Shown: positions 1 to 6,549, counted from the stretch's first letter. The stretch: DNA of 6,989 nucleotides from Ilumatobacteraceae bacterium (GCA_023263465.1 JALQWV010000190.1:1-6989); one strand, 5' to 3'. Numbers and translations: made by a program. Notes: a model not told the origin generated them from the sequence alone.

Positions 1-189
1 CAATCCGGGAACACCAAGCCCCACGGTGTTGTGTTCGCCCAATTCGCGAATAATTGCGGCAAGAGTTTCTACAAGGCGATCTGCTGTAGGTGTTGGCTTG
101 CGAACTTCACGAACAACAGTTCCATGTTCATCAATGACCACACCAAGACACTTGGTGCCACCGACATCAATGCCTGCGGCAAGACTCAC
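1..189 (-). CDS. ROK-family sugar kinase (glucokinase-like), N-terminal part
   Basis: Only the first 63 codons are in the window; the gene continues past the left edge. The N-terminus carries the ROK/ASKHA phosphate-1 loop as AGIDVGGTKCLGVVIDEHG (residues 5-23), followed by a predicted helix and then GLGVPGL (57-63), the second conserved ROK strand. ROK kinases phosphorylate glucose or related hexoses in the cytosol; some are transcriptional repressors, but those have an N-terminal helix-turn-helix that is absent here, so an enzyme is more likely. The start is GTG, chosen because it sits just before the phosphate loop and overlaps the stop of the SRPBCC gene as GTGA, suggesting translational coupling. 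No strong ribosome binding site is visible. Substrate (glucose, N-acetylmannosamine or another sugar) cannot be decided because the sugar-binding and zinc-binding motifs lie outside. Confidence 0.9.
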   Translation of the reverse strand, partial: MSLAAGIDVGGTKCLGVVIDEHGTVVREVRKPTPTADRLVETLAAIIRELGEHNTVGLGVPGL

Positions 190-617
190 GATTCGGAACG
201 GGTCTTCAGTTCTTTCAGGGTGCTGAGAATACGCATTTCCGCGCGACGCTTAACAAACCCTGGCAGTGGAATAACCAACTCAACAGCAAGGTCGTATGCG
301 ACACGCGTTCCAGTTCCATCTGCATTAAACGAATACGCGCCTCGCAAGGACCGCATGATGTCGCCATCCACCAAGTGCCACGACAACGCATGTGGGGCTT
401 TGGAGTAGTCGTACTCCAATGTGTAGTGAGTGCTTCTGCCGAGCGCAGAGGCGCGATATTCAACCGTGTGTGGTCGACCTTGTGCGTCGCGAGTGAGAAC
501 AGTTGCTTCTTTCACGTCTTTGGCCCACTCTGGGTATTGCTCAAAATTGCTGGCAACGTCAAAGCAATGCTCTGCCGACGCTGCAATGAAAATTGTGTCC
601 GAACCAGAATCAACCAT
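186..617 (-). CDS. SRPBCC (START-like, polyketide cyclase/dehydrase-type) protein
   Basis: A protein of 143 residues with the layout of the SRPBCC/COQ10-like fold. An opening strand (TIFIAAS, 8-14) is followed by the helix segment AEHCFDVASNFEQYPEW (15-31), a form of the typical 'pe.vf.vl.d...yPeW' signature, then alternating strands with R/Y/W residues, and a long C-terminal helix with RRAEMRILSTLKEL. Proteins of this fold bind hydrophobic ligands in a deep cavity; no ligand or reaction can be assigned here. It is probably cytosolic, with no signal peptide or membrane segment. ATG at 617 was chosen, which overlaps the preceding gene by 8 bases; ATG at 626 is equally possible. The longer reading frame to 689 would add a non-conserved leader and overlap 80 bases of the upstream gene. 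Its stop overlaps the start of the ROK kinase. Mycobacteria carry a similar protein (Rv2185c) close to pimB', recalled from memory. Confidence 0.85.
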   Translation of the reverse strand: MVDSGSDTIFIAASAEHCFDVASNFEQYPEWAKDVKEATVLTRDAQGRPHTVEYRASALGRSTHYTLEYDYSKAPHALSWHLVDGDIMRSLRGAYSFNADGTGTRVAYDLAVELVIPLPGFVKRRAEMRILSTLKELKTRSES

Positions 618-1092
618 GAGCACCATCTTTGCCGATTTCACCCTCTGGCGCAGAAACGTCGCTAAGAATACGTTTCCCAAACGAGCCATACTTGCTAGCC
701 CAGAGGCCGTTCAGGCCAAGACCGAGCAACGGCACCAGCACACCGAAAGCCAAGGTGCTTCCGGATACCCCGTCTGTTGACCTCCGGATGATTGCCCCAC
801 CCAGCCCAACAATGACCTGAATTGCCAATGCCGCATTCATCACGCGCATGACGGATTTTGTAGCAGCCCCGTCAATCAGCAGAAACAGTGCGGCGACTGA
901 AATTTCGTCGCTGCGACTGCGCTGTACTGCCGAGAAGTAACCCCAGATGAATGCAGCAACACCAATCGCGAATAGCACTAAGTCAACTATTGCCACCAGC
1001 CTGCGCAACGGTGCAGAGAAGACCATGACCGCAAGGACAGTGACGACAACAAAAACTGCCGTCAGGCTTGCGTTTATCTTGACGATCTTCAT
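610..1092 (-). CDS. Multi-pass membrane protein of unknown function
   Basis: I do not recognise a family. The 160-residue product has four clear hydrophobic segments, at about residues 8-27, 32-53, 86-102 and 111-131. A shorter one near 64-76 contains an aspartate (LFLLIDGA). A positively charged stretch around 57-63 and a charged, glycine-rich tail (135-160) are probably cytoplasmic. This is an integral protein of the cytoplasmic membrane. The start is firm: ATG at 1092 is preceded by AGGAG at the right spacing, and it overlaps the stop of the glycosyltransferase as ATGA. The 3' end overlaps the SRPBCC gene. Being placed between a lipid mannosyltransferase-like gene and a lipid-binding-type fold suggests a role in envelope lipid or glycan metabolism, but this is inference from position only. 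Confidence 0.8.
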   Translation of the reverse strand: MKIVKINASLTAVFVVVTVLAVMVFSAPLRRLVAIVDLVLFAIGVAAFIWGYFSAVQRSRSDEISVAALFLLIDGAATKSVMRVMNAALAIQVIVGLGGAIIRRSTDGVSGSTLAFGVLVPLLGLGLNGLWASKYGSFGKRILSDVSAPEGEIGKDGAHG

Positions 1093-2210
1093 GCTTTGAC
1101 TCCTAAGACAGCAGCAAGTCTTGCAGTAAGAACGTCGTAGTCAAATTCATCTAGAGCTCGTTGGCGCGAAGCCACGCCCATTTCTAGCAAGCGTGGTTTG
1201 TCGCTCAATAACGAATCGATTGCTCGCGCAACCTTTGCAACATTGCCCGGCTCGTCAATGACCAATCCGGTAACGCCGTCTACAACTGCCTCTGCCGAAC
1301 CTCCGCTTTGACCTGCAACTTGTGGCACTCCACACGAGGCTGCTTCCGAAAACACAATTCCAAAACCCTCTTGTTCCAATCCACCCCACCGCGTGCGGCA
1401 CAACATTGCTGAAAGATCTGCACTTGCATACAACAACGGCAGATCCTCATTTGACACTCTTCCTACCAATGTTGCAGGTGCGTGAATGTGTTCAATGAGT
1501 TTCTGCAACCGAACGGTGTCACGCCCCTTACCGCCAATCACCAGACGCAACTTTGGCCGACTTGGTGCAAGTGCGGCTACGGCACGAATGAGAGTGTCAA
1601 AGCCTTTTCGCGGAACGAGCCTGCTCACACCAACAATAAGTTCGGCATCAACATCAATACCGAACTTCAGACGAGTTGCATTTCGTTGTTCGTGTGTAAT
1701 TGGTGCGAAACGCTGAGTGTCCACGCCAGGCGGAACCACCGTGATGGGCAGACCCTCACCGCCGGCTTGACGTGCCTCTGCGGCTGGATATCCGCCTGCG
1801 GCGATGATGTGTTGAGCACCGCGCAACACATGCGAAAGCACCTGCTTCGATCCTGGCAGACGACCCGGAACCGTGACCTCAGAGCCGTGCAACACCACCA
1901 TGTACGGAAGTTTGAGGGAAGGACCAACGATTCCGAGAGGTACTGCTGGATCGAGAACGACGAAATCGGCACCTACCTCTTCGGCCATTTGGTTGATCCG
2001 ATTGATCATCCATGGATGCGGCAACAACACCGGCTCCTTCGTGCGACGAATGAGGTATGGCTGTTGAACATCAAAAGTCGCTGCGTCTTTGTGGGGTGAC
2101 GTGAGTACAGCAAACGAATCTGGCGGTAAGCGCCTCCACCACTCCCACAAAAGGTTCTGAATTCCCCCCACCTTTGGCGGGAAATCGTTGGTGACAAGAA
2201 GATGTTTCAT
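1089..2210 (-). CDS. pimB: GT4-family glycosyltransferase, PimB'-like (phosphatidyl-inositol mannoside mannosyltransferase)
   Basis: A 373-residue GT-B retaining glycosyltransferase of family GT4. The N-terminal domain opens with LLVTNDFPPKVGGIQ (4-18), the nucleotide-sugar transferase loop typical of actinobacterial PimB'/MgtA proteins. HGSE lies at 108-111 and the linker PPGVDTQRF at 160-168. The C-terminal domain has SRLVPRKGFDTLI (196-208), with the phosphate-binding Arg and Lys, then MLCRTRWGG (269-277), and the E-x7-E motif at E281 and E289 inside EGFGIVFSEAASCGVP. These motifs closely match mycobacterial PimB' (Rv2188c), which adds the second mannose from GDP-mannose to PIM1 at the cytoplasmic membrane. 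Actual acceptor and sugar donor are inferred; a related diacylglycerol or glucuronic-acid lipid transferase (MgtA type) is the main alternative. ATG at 2210 has only a weak ribosome binding site. It begins the string that continues with the membrane, SRPBCC and ROK genes. Confidence 0.85.
   Translation of the reverse strand: MKHLLVTNDFPPKVGGIQNLLWEWWRRLPPDSFAVLTSPHKDAATFDVQQPYLIRRTKEPVLLPHPWMINRINQMAEEVGADFVVLDPAVPLGIVGPSLKLPYMVVLHGSEVTVPGRLPGSKQVLSHVLRGAQHIIAAGGYPAAEARQAGGEGLPITVVPPGVDTQRFAPITHEQRNATRLKFGIDVDAELIVGVSRLVPRKGFDTLIRAVAALAPSRPKLRLVIGGKGRDTVRLQKLIEHIHAPATLVGRVSNEDLPLLYASADLSAMLCRTRWGGLEQEGFGIVFSEAASCGVPQVAGQSGGSAEAVVDGVTGLVIDEPGNVAKVARAIDSLLSDKPRLLEMGVASRQRALDEFDYDVLTARLAAVLGVKA
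1100..1104 (-). promoter_or_regulatory. Shine-Dalgarno for the membrane protein gene
   Basis: On the minus strand this reads AGGAG, seven bases before the ATG at 1092. It lies entirely inside the last codons of the pimB-like gene. It fixes the start of the membrane protein and allows re-initiation at the ATGA junction. It is the clearest ribosome binding site in this four-gene string. Confidence 0.75.
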
Positions 2211-2242
2211 GAATTGCGCTCACACCAATACTGACAGATGCG

Positions 2243-3373
2243 TTAACCCAAGCGCACTTCAGGCAGGTTTCGCAGTTCTTCCATCACTACTGGATCGTGA
2301 TCGGTGTGCGGAATGAATTGGTGTAAACCAAGACGCGCAGCACTCCATATTGCGTGTGCTCTCAGCATCGGTTCTGTGTGCGAGCAGAACTGCTGTATGA
2401 CGTTACGCACGCTGTCATCTTCAGCGGTGCCAATGTTGCCAAGCACGATGAGCAAATTGCGCCGTACCCACATGGGGTTACGGTCCGCGATATACCACTG
2501 TCCAACTGTTTCCAACAGTTGCGCGTCCTCCATATTCAGCATGTCCACTACGGGAACCCAAGCGCGAACCACCGCAGGTTTAGCCGTAATGCCTAAACGA
2601 ATGGTTGGGGGGCACACCTCTTGACACGAATCACACCCATATACGCGATCAGCTAATGCAACTCGATATTCCCGATGAAACACGCCAGGCTTTTGCACGA
2701 GCCACGCCAAACACTTTGCAGCGTCAATCACGCCAGGTTCAACAATGGCATTTGTTGGACACGAATCCAGACAACGTTTGCATGCACCACAGCCATCGTC
2801 TACGGGACGCTCGTTTGCCACAAGGGGTGCATCCGTGATGACACTTCCGAGAACAAAAAAACTTCCAGCACCATTGATGAGCAAGTTTGCATTCTTGCCA
2901 TACCAACCGAGCCCAGCCAGATATGCGGCTTCGCGGTCTACGAGAGCGTTGTGGTCAACAAATACTTTCGCACTCCAGCCATCTGCCTGAAGTACTTCAG
3001 CAATGACACTCAGACCATTACGCAGAGATTCGTAATAATCCGCCCACGCATATCGCGCAACACGCGCACTGAGTTCGCTTGGCTCGTCTGGTTGTTCGGT
3101 TGAATACGAACACGCACCAACAATCATCACCTTCGCATTCGCAACCTCCACTTCTGGATTCGTAGAACGATCGGGATTGCGATATGTGAACTGCATGGTG
3201 TCGTGTAACCCTGCCGCTTTTCGCGAGTGCAACGTTTCGCGAGCTCGTTGCATGACGGTTGCGGGCGCCACACCCATTCGGTCGATGCCGCTTGCTAATC
3301 CGAGAGCACGCAACTGCTCGGTGTATGCGACCGCATCTTCGCGGCTAAATGGTTGCTGGTTAGCTAACGGCAC
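2243..3373 (-). CDS. queG: Epoxyqueuosine reductase QueG
   Basis: QueG uses cobalamin and two [4Fe-4S] clusters to reduce epoxyqueuosine to queuosine, the last step of tRNA wobble-base modification. With the GTG start the product has 376 residues, a normal length. Visible parts are the cobalamin-binding/DUF1730 domain with GIDRMGVAP (29-37) and the conserved block VFVDHNALVDREAAYLAGLG (137-156), whose D140 matches the proposed proton donor. Next come the ferredoxin-like motif CGACKRCLDSCP (195-206; Cys195, 198, 201, 205) and the second cluster set C221 and YGCDSCQEVCP (C247, C250, C254). A C-terminal HEAT-like region (about 285-350) would bind tRNA. The start is uncertain. An upstream TTG at 3409 would add 12 residues but overlap the preceding gene by 50 bases, whereas GTG at 3373 overlaps it by only 14. 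Neither has a good ribosome binding site. The gene stands apart from other queuosine genes in this window. Confidence 0.92.
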   Translation of the reverse strand: MPLANQQPFSREDAVAYTEQLRALGLASGIDRMGVAPATVMQRARETLHSRKAAGLHDTMQFTYRNPDRSTNPEVEVANAKVMIVGACSYSTEQPDEPSELSARVARYAWADYYESLRNGLSVIAEVLQADGWSAKVFVDHNALVDREAAYLAGLGWYGKNANLLINGAGSFFVLGSVITDAPLVANERPVDDGCGACKRCLDSCPTNAIVEPGVIDAAKCLAWLVQKPGVFHREYRVALADRVYGCDSCQEVCPPTIRLGITAKPAVVRAWVPVVDMLNMEDAQLLETVGQWYIADRNPMWVRRNLLIVLGNIGTAEDDSVRNVIQQFCSHTEPMLRAHAIWSAARLGLHQFIPHTDHDPVVMEELRNLPEVRLG

Positions 3374-3569
3374 GATGCCGAAGCGTAGGCACCATTCCGG
3401 CGTTTGCAAGCAACCGGACAGCGCGTTGCTCTTCGAGGTTGAAAACTACGGCTGATTCTTCGGAATCTCCGCACATAAAGGTGACAAGGCAGTCGCTGCA
3501 CGTATCGGTTTTGCGCATGACGCACGTGTCGCAATTGATAACGAGGACTGGCTGATGATTGGCATTCAT
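3360..3569 (-). CDS. Small cysteine-rich protein (conserved actinobacterial type, function unknown)
   Basis: A 69-residue protein with five cysteines in its first half: CDTC at 13-16, CSDC at 24-27, and C33 in FMCGD. The C-x2-C-x7-C-x2-C spacing suggests a small zinc-ribbon or metal/Fe-S site. The rest (AVVFNLEEQRAVRLLANAGMVPTLR, about 40-64) is predicted strand plus helix. I recall similar short unnamed proteins in many actinobacterial genomes but no assigned function. The start is well supported: ATG at 3569 follows AGGAG at five bases. The same frame is open further upstream to 3758, but that part runs inside thrB in another frame and has no conserved character. The 3' end overlaps the queG start region, so co-translation with QueG, itself an Fe-S enzyme, is likely. 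A partner or maturation role is speculation. Confidence 0.8.
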   Translation of the reverse strand: MNANHQPVLVINCDTCVMRKTDTCSDCLVTFMCGDSEESAVVFNLEEQRAVRLLANAGMVPTLRHRAVS

Positions 3570-3574
3570 GATGG

Positions 3575-3579
3575 CTCCT
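3575..3579 (-). promoter_or_regulatory. Shine-Dalgarno that fixes the start of the cysteine-rich protein
   Basis: Minus-strand AGGAG lies five bases before ATG 3569. It decides between this start and the longer open frame to 3758. The 103-base gap in which it sits (3570-3672) shows no convincing promoter or T-tailed terminator hairpin by eye. Confidence 0.75.
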
Positions 3580-3672
3580 GTAGTTGCTGTCAGTGGGCTT
3601 TGGTTTCGGTTATTGAGTTCATGTGTGCGCCATTTGCGTACAGATGAAGTCTGCCCATCGGGTGCTACGGAG

Positions 3673-4509
3673 TTAGATGAATACCGCCCCCTCGCGATCG
3701 ATATCCAGGATGTGCGTGAGTCCTGACTTGGGCAATTGGCCTGCAATGCGAACGGCATCGGCCTTTGCGCACATCACCCCAACCGTTGGGCCAGACCCCG
3801 ACAGCCATGCGCCCCACGCATCGGTGGCGAGCGCTGCAGTAAAGGCTTCATGCGAACTTGGCGAAGCAGCAAAGCGAACGTCTTGATGCATTCGATCTTT
3901 AGTCGCTTCACGCAACACTGCAACATCGCCTGCAGCAAAGGCTGCCATGAGTAACGCCGTATGCCCAATGTTGAACACAACGTCGGAAAGTGGAATAGAT
4001 GATGGGATCGCAGTGCGGGACTTTTCGGTTGACGTTTGAGTATCTGGTACCCAGGCGATGAATGCCGGGTCGAACCCAAGCGGCAGTTTCACCACTTCGC
4101 CACCAGTGCTCGCCGTAACACCACCTACGAGCGAAGCCGCAACGTTGTCTGGATGCCCTTCTAGTTCGGTGCTCAGTCGCAGCAATTCTTTGCGATCACG
4201 TTTGAGCGACTCTTTGCCATTTCGTTGGGCGTGACCGAGCACAACACCAGCGACGCGTGCTGCACCGCTGAATCCAAGCCCGCGACCCATTGGAATTTCC
4301 GAGCGAACCCAAACATTGCCCGATCCACCTGCATGCCGAAACGCGGCGAGCGACGGATGACTGTCGCCAATGACTTTGGCGAATTCTGGAAGTGCAGTTC
4401 CATCGTCAATACCCATTTCCAAATGCAGAGTAAGAGCCATGCCCAACGCATCAAACCCGGGACCCAAATTGGCCGAACTTGCAGGAACGCGAACACGCAG
4501 GCCACTCAT
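3673..4509 (-). CDS. thrB: Homoserine kinase
   Basis: ThrB phosphorylates L-homoserine with ATP, the step before threonine synthase, in the cytosol. The 278-residue product is a GHMP kinase slightly shorter than the usual 290-320. It has the N-terminal signature VRVPASSANLGPGFDALGMA (6-25) and the ATP loop IPMGRGLGFSGAA (72-84). Further motifs are LEGHPDNVAASLVGG (116-130), TSTEKSR (159-165) and the C-terminal LSGSGPTVGV (236-245), all in the order and form typical of homoserine kinase rather than mevalonate or galactokinase. The ATP loop is unusual: the common GLGSSAA is GLGFSGAA here. ATG at 4509 begins directly before the signature; the ribosome binding site is weak, and the gene begins six bases after trpD, so coupled translation is likely. 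Homoserine dehydrogenase and threonine synthase are not in the window. Confidence 0.93.
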   Translation of the reverse strand: MSGLRVRVPASSANLGPGFDALGMALTLHLEMGIDDGTALPEFAKVIGDSHPSLAAFRHAGGSGNVWVRSEIPMGRGLGFSGAARVAGVVLGHAQRNGKESLKRDRKELLRLSTELEGHPDNVAASLVGGVTASTGGEVVKLPLGFDPAFIAWVPDTQTSTEKSRTAIPSSIPLSDVVFNIGHTALLMAAFAAGDVAVLREATKDRMHQDVRFAASPSSHEAFTAALATDAWGAWLSGSGPTVGVMCAKADAVRIAGQLPKSGLTHILDIDREGAVFI

Positions 4510-4515
4510 AACGTT

Positions 4516-5568
4516 CTATCGTGCCACAGCATTACTAGAAATTTTTAATGCTTCCACAACACGAGCGGCAGATCCGTTGTCAATTGAGGCTTGTGCACGT
4601 GACACGCCTTCTTCAATTGAGGTAGAGATACCTGCAACCGTAAGCGCGGCCGCCGCGTTCAGCACCACAATGTCGCGCACTGGTCCATGCTGTCCATTGA
4701 ACGTGTCGAGCACAACTTGTGCATTGTGTGCAGGCATGCCGCCACGAACCGCAGTGACATCTGCAGATTGAAGTCCAAGATCCCGTGCATTGATTGTGAA
4801 TTCACGCAATGCGTTGTCGCGAACCTCAACAACCGAGCATGGACCACTGAGTGATAGCTCGTCCAGACCACCGTGACCATGAACAATCCATGCACGCTGT
4901 ACATCACGAGATGCGATAGCGCGCGCCATCTTTTCTGCTGCGCGCGGATCGCCAACGCCAACAACCATGAAAGACACATTTGCAGGGTTAGCCATTGGAC
5001 CAAGCAAATTGAACGCAGTTGGTATGCCAATTTCTTTGCGCGTTTGCCCTGCATGGCGGAACGCTGGATGAAACTTCTGCGCAAAACAAAAGCCCATACC
5101 TGCTTCAACGACACAGCGAGACACGTCGGCGGGGTCTAGATCAATTCGAATTCCAAGTGCTTCGAGCACATCGGCAGTTCCGCATTGCGACGAAGCTGCG
5201 CGGTTTCCGTGTTTACACACCGGCACTCCTGCACCGGCAACAACAAAGGCAGCCATCGTAGAAATGTTGACTGAATGCGACTTGTCTCCTCCTGTGCCAA
5301 CAATGTCAATTGCACGCTTGGCGATTTCCGCAGGCAGATCGACTCGCGCTGAGGCATTGCGCACTTCAGCCAGCATTCCTTCCAACTCAACAGCAGTCTC
5401 GCCTTTAGTTCGCAGACCCATAACCAGCGCCGCAATTTGCGCAGATGTTGCATCACCCTCGAGTACCGTGCGCATGGCTGCGCGCGCTTCGTTCATCGAC
5501 AAATCAGTGCCGGAGGAAACTTTGCCAAGCAGAGCCGCCCAGCCGCCAACTTCTTCTATTGCGCTCAT
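4516..5568 (-). CDS. trpD: Anthranilate phosphoribosyltransferase
   Basis: TrpD transfers the phosphoribosyl group of PRPP to anthranilate, the second step of tryptophan synthesis. The 350-residue protein is full length. The helical N-terminal domain contains LSMNEARAAMRTVLEGDATS (23-42). The PRPP and Mg sites show as GTGGD (91-95), NIST (101-104) and KHGNRAASS (119-127). The anthranilate tunnel region is GMGFCFAQKFHPAFRH (157-172), followed by EIGIPTAFNLLGPMANP (179-195) and the acidic metal motif GHGGLDELS (231-239). All key motifs look intact, with small changes such as FHPAFRH where MRH is more common. It begins 12 bases after the WhiB gene and ends six bases before thrB. No other trp gene is nearby and no leader peptide or attenuator is visible, so expression probably follows the whiB transcript or an internal promoter. 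Confidence 0.96.
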   Translation of the reverse strand: MSAIEEVGGWAALLGKVSSGTDLSMNEARAAMRTVLEGDATSAQIAALVMGLRTKGETAVELEGMLAEVRNASARVDLPAEIAKRAIDIVGTGGDKSHSVNISTMAAFVVAGAGVPVCKHGNRAASSQCGTADVLEALGIRIDLDPADVSRCVVEAGMGFCFAQKFHPAFRHAGQTRKEIGIPTAFNLLGPMANPANVSFMVVGVGDPRAAEKMARAIASRDVQRAWIVHGHGGLDELSLSGPCSVVEVRDNALREFTINARDLGLQSADVTAVRGGMPAHNAQVVLDTFNGQHGPVRDIVVLNAAAALTVAGISTSIEEGVSRAQASIDNGSAARVVEALKISSNAVAR

Positions 5569-5580
5569 CGCGCTAACCCG

Positions 5581-5820
5581 TTACGCGGTATGACGACGCT
5601 GGCGTAACATTTTGCGTCGGTCGCGAGCTGTTGCTCCGCCCCACACGCCCTGTTGTTCGCGAGCATCCAATGCATATTCAAGACACGCTATGCGAACGAT
5701 GCATTGCTCGCACACTGATAAAGCGAACTCAGCATGGTCTTCGTTTTCGGGGTAGAAGATGTCAGCATCGAGTCCTTGGCAGGCACCTTTGCTACGCCAC
5801 GCCACATCCGCAATTGCCAT
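5581..5820 (-). CDS. WhiB-family Fe-S transcriptional regulator
   Basis: A 79-residue Wbl protein. The four cluster-binding cysteines are C14, C37, C40 and C46, with the canonical C-x2-C-x5-C (CEQCIVRIAC, 37-46). They are followed by LEYAL, the glycine-rich turn GVWGG (58-62) and a basic tail RDRRKMLRQRR (66-76) that would contact DNA. Wbl proteins carry an O2/NO-sensitive [4Fe-4S] cluster and act with the principal sigma factor in Actinobacteria. There is no AT-hook of the WhiB7 type; the subfamily cannot be fixed by eye. ATG at 5820 is preceded by a strong AAAGGGGG. Upstream lies a cluster of inverted repeats, a plausible control region. It is 12 bases ahead of trpD, so the regulator and trpD may share a transcript. 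Confidence 0.95.
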   Translation of the reverse strand: MAIADVAWRSKGACQGLDADIFYPENEDHAEFALSVCEQCIVRIACLEYALDAREQQGVWGGATARDRRKMLRQRRHTA

Positions 5821-5826
5821 GCACGG

Positions 5827-5834
5827 CCCCCTTT
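5827..5834 (-). promoter_or_regulatory. Strong Shine-Dalgarno of the whiB gene
   Basis: Minus-strand AAAGGGGG ends six bases before ATG 5820. It is the strongest purine run before any start here and supports the chosen WhiB start. Confidence 0.7.
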
Positions 5835-5873
5835 GCCAAATGCTGACTACTTCCCCGCGGGTGACTGTAGAAC

Positions 5874-5913
5874 GGCATTGGGGGCCAATGCCAATTGGCC
5901 CTTGTGGCCCAAT
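5874..5913. repeat. Overlapping inverted repeats between the DUF3501 and whiB genes
   Basis: Three perfect dyads share the same bases. Hairpin A has GGCATTGG (5874-5881) and CCAATGCC (5885-5892), an 8-bp stem with a 3-base loop. Hairpin B has GGGCCAAT (5882-5889) and ATTGGCCC (5894-5901), an 8-bp stem with a 4-base loop. GCCAATTGGC at 5890-5899 is a 10-bp palindrome. An outer ATTGG (5877-5881) and CCAAT (5909-5913) could extend B. A and B cannot form together. No T-run follows on the minus strand, so a classic intrinsic terminator is not supported. Location 54-93 bases before the WhiB start fits an operator or leader structure; function is inferred. Confidence 0.65.
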
Positions 5914-5932
5914 AGAGGCCTACAAAAGCCCC

Positions 5933-6547
5933 TTATGGGCGAAGATCAGCGAGCAATTCGGCAATGGTGAAGGCAGGCAGTTCGACGCTTTCGCCATAGG
6001 CCGGGTGATCACATACCAAATGCGCTCCACCTGTGGCAATGAGTTCGACTTGTTCAGGCGTGAACTCGAAGCGCAGGTAATGCACTGCCGCAGTGACGTA
6101 ATCGCGCGTTAACTGCTCAGCGTGAGCCTCGTCGGTAATACAACGCACCTCTGTTCCATCGCTCAGTTTGAAGAGAAGTGAGCTTTCTATGCCCACCAAC
6201 TTTGGCAACCATTCGCGCATCTGTTCTTCGCTCGTAAGTTCGATAAACAATGTTGCCGACAACTGCCCTGGCTCTGGAATCAGCGGGTTATACGCATTCA
6301 ACTCTTCCATGACCTGCTCGTCGTACATCGACTTTTCAGAGCGAATCATTTCCTGAATCTGATACCACATGGTTTGACGATTCTCAAACATGACCGTGAC
6401 AACAGTGCCAAGACCGATGCGACGCTTACGCTTAGTCTCGATACTTGTTGCGCGGCTTTCTTCACGAATGCGCTCGTACGCGCGAAGGTCGAGAATGTCT
6501 TCGAGATTGAGTTTGCGTGATGAAATTGCGTTGGCGGGGGTTGCCAT
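5933..6547 (-). CDS. DUF3501 family protein
   Basis: A 204-residue protein matching the DUF3501 pattern. LNLEDILDLRAYERIREESR (13-32) is at the N-terminus. The family's core motifs follow: FENRQTMWYQIQEMIRSEK (54-72), EELNAYNPLIPEPG (81-94), AVHYLRFEFTPEQV (154-167) and the conserved CDHPAYG (179-185). It is soluble, with no signal or membrane segment. The biochemical role is unknown. As recalled, the family is commonly encoded beside an HdrB/GlpC-like (Fe-S)-binding protein and often a rubrerythrin, and that pairing is seen here: its start lies two bases after the neighbour's stop. GAGGAG eight bases before ATG 6547 fixes the start. The stop codon lies in the loop of a weak GCCC/GGGC dyad followed by TTTT on the transcript strand, a poor candidate terminator at best. 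Confidence 0.88.
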   Translation of the reverse strand: MATPANAISSRKLNLEDILDLRAYERIREESRATSIETKRKRRIGLGTVVTVMFENRQTMWYQIQEMIRSEKSMYDEQVMEELNAYNPLIPEPGQLSATLFIELTSEEQMREWLPKLVGIESSLLFKLSDGTEVRCITDEAHAEQLTRDYVTAAVHYLRFEFTPEQVELIATGGAHLVCDHPAYGESVELPAFTIAELLADLRP

Positions 6548-6549
6548 GA

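Noticed and set aside
618..689. Longer N-terminus for the SRPBCC protein
   Set aside because: It would overlap 80 bases of the membrane protein gene and adds residues with no family character; the conserved fold begins just after the ATG at 617.
1482..2099. A 205-codon plus-strand open frame, the longest on that strand
   Set aside because: It lies wholly antisense to the pimB-like gene, whose motifs are intact, and its translation shows no recognisable domain and erratic composition.
3570..3758. Longer N-terminus for the cysteine-rich protein
   Set aside because: The stretch runs into thrB in another frame; a clear AGGAG supports the ATG at 3569.
5821..5932. A -35/-10 promoter for whiB
   Set aside because: TTGGCA and TACAGT-like hexamers on the minus strand are 19 bases apart, and no well-spaced pair is convincing by eye.
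5928..5940. Possible intrinsic terminator after the DUF3501 gene
   Set aside because: The stem is only four base pairs, contains the stop codon in its loop and has just four T residues after it; too weak to call.
5759..6112. A 117-codon plus-strand open frame spanning the intergenic region
   Set aside because: It is antisense to whiB and DUF3501 at both ends, has no clear ribosome binding site and no recognisable domain.
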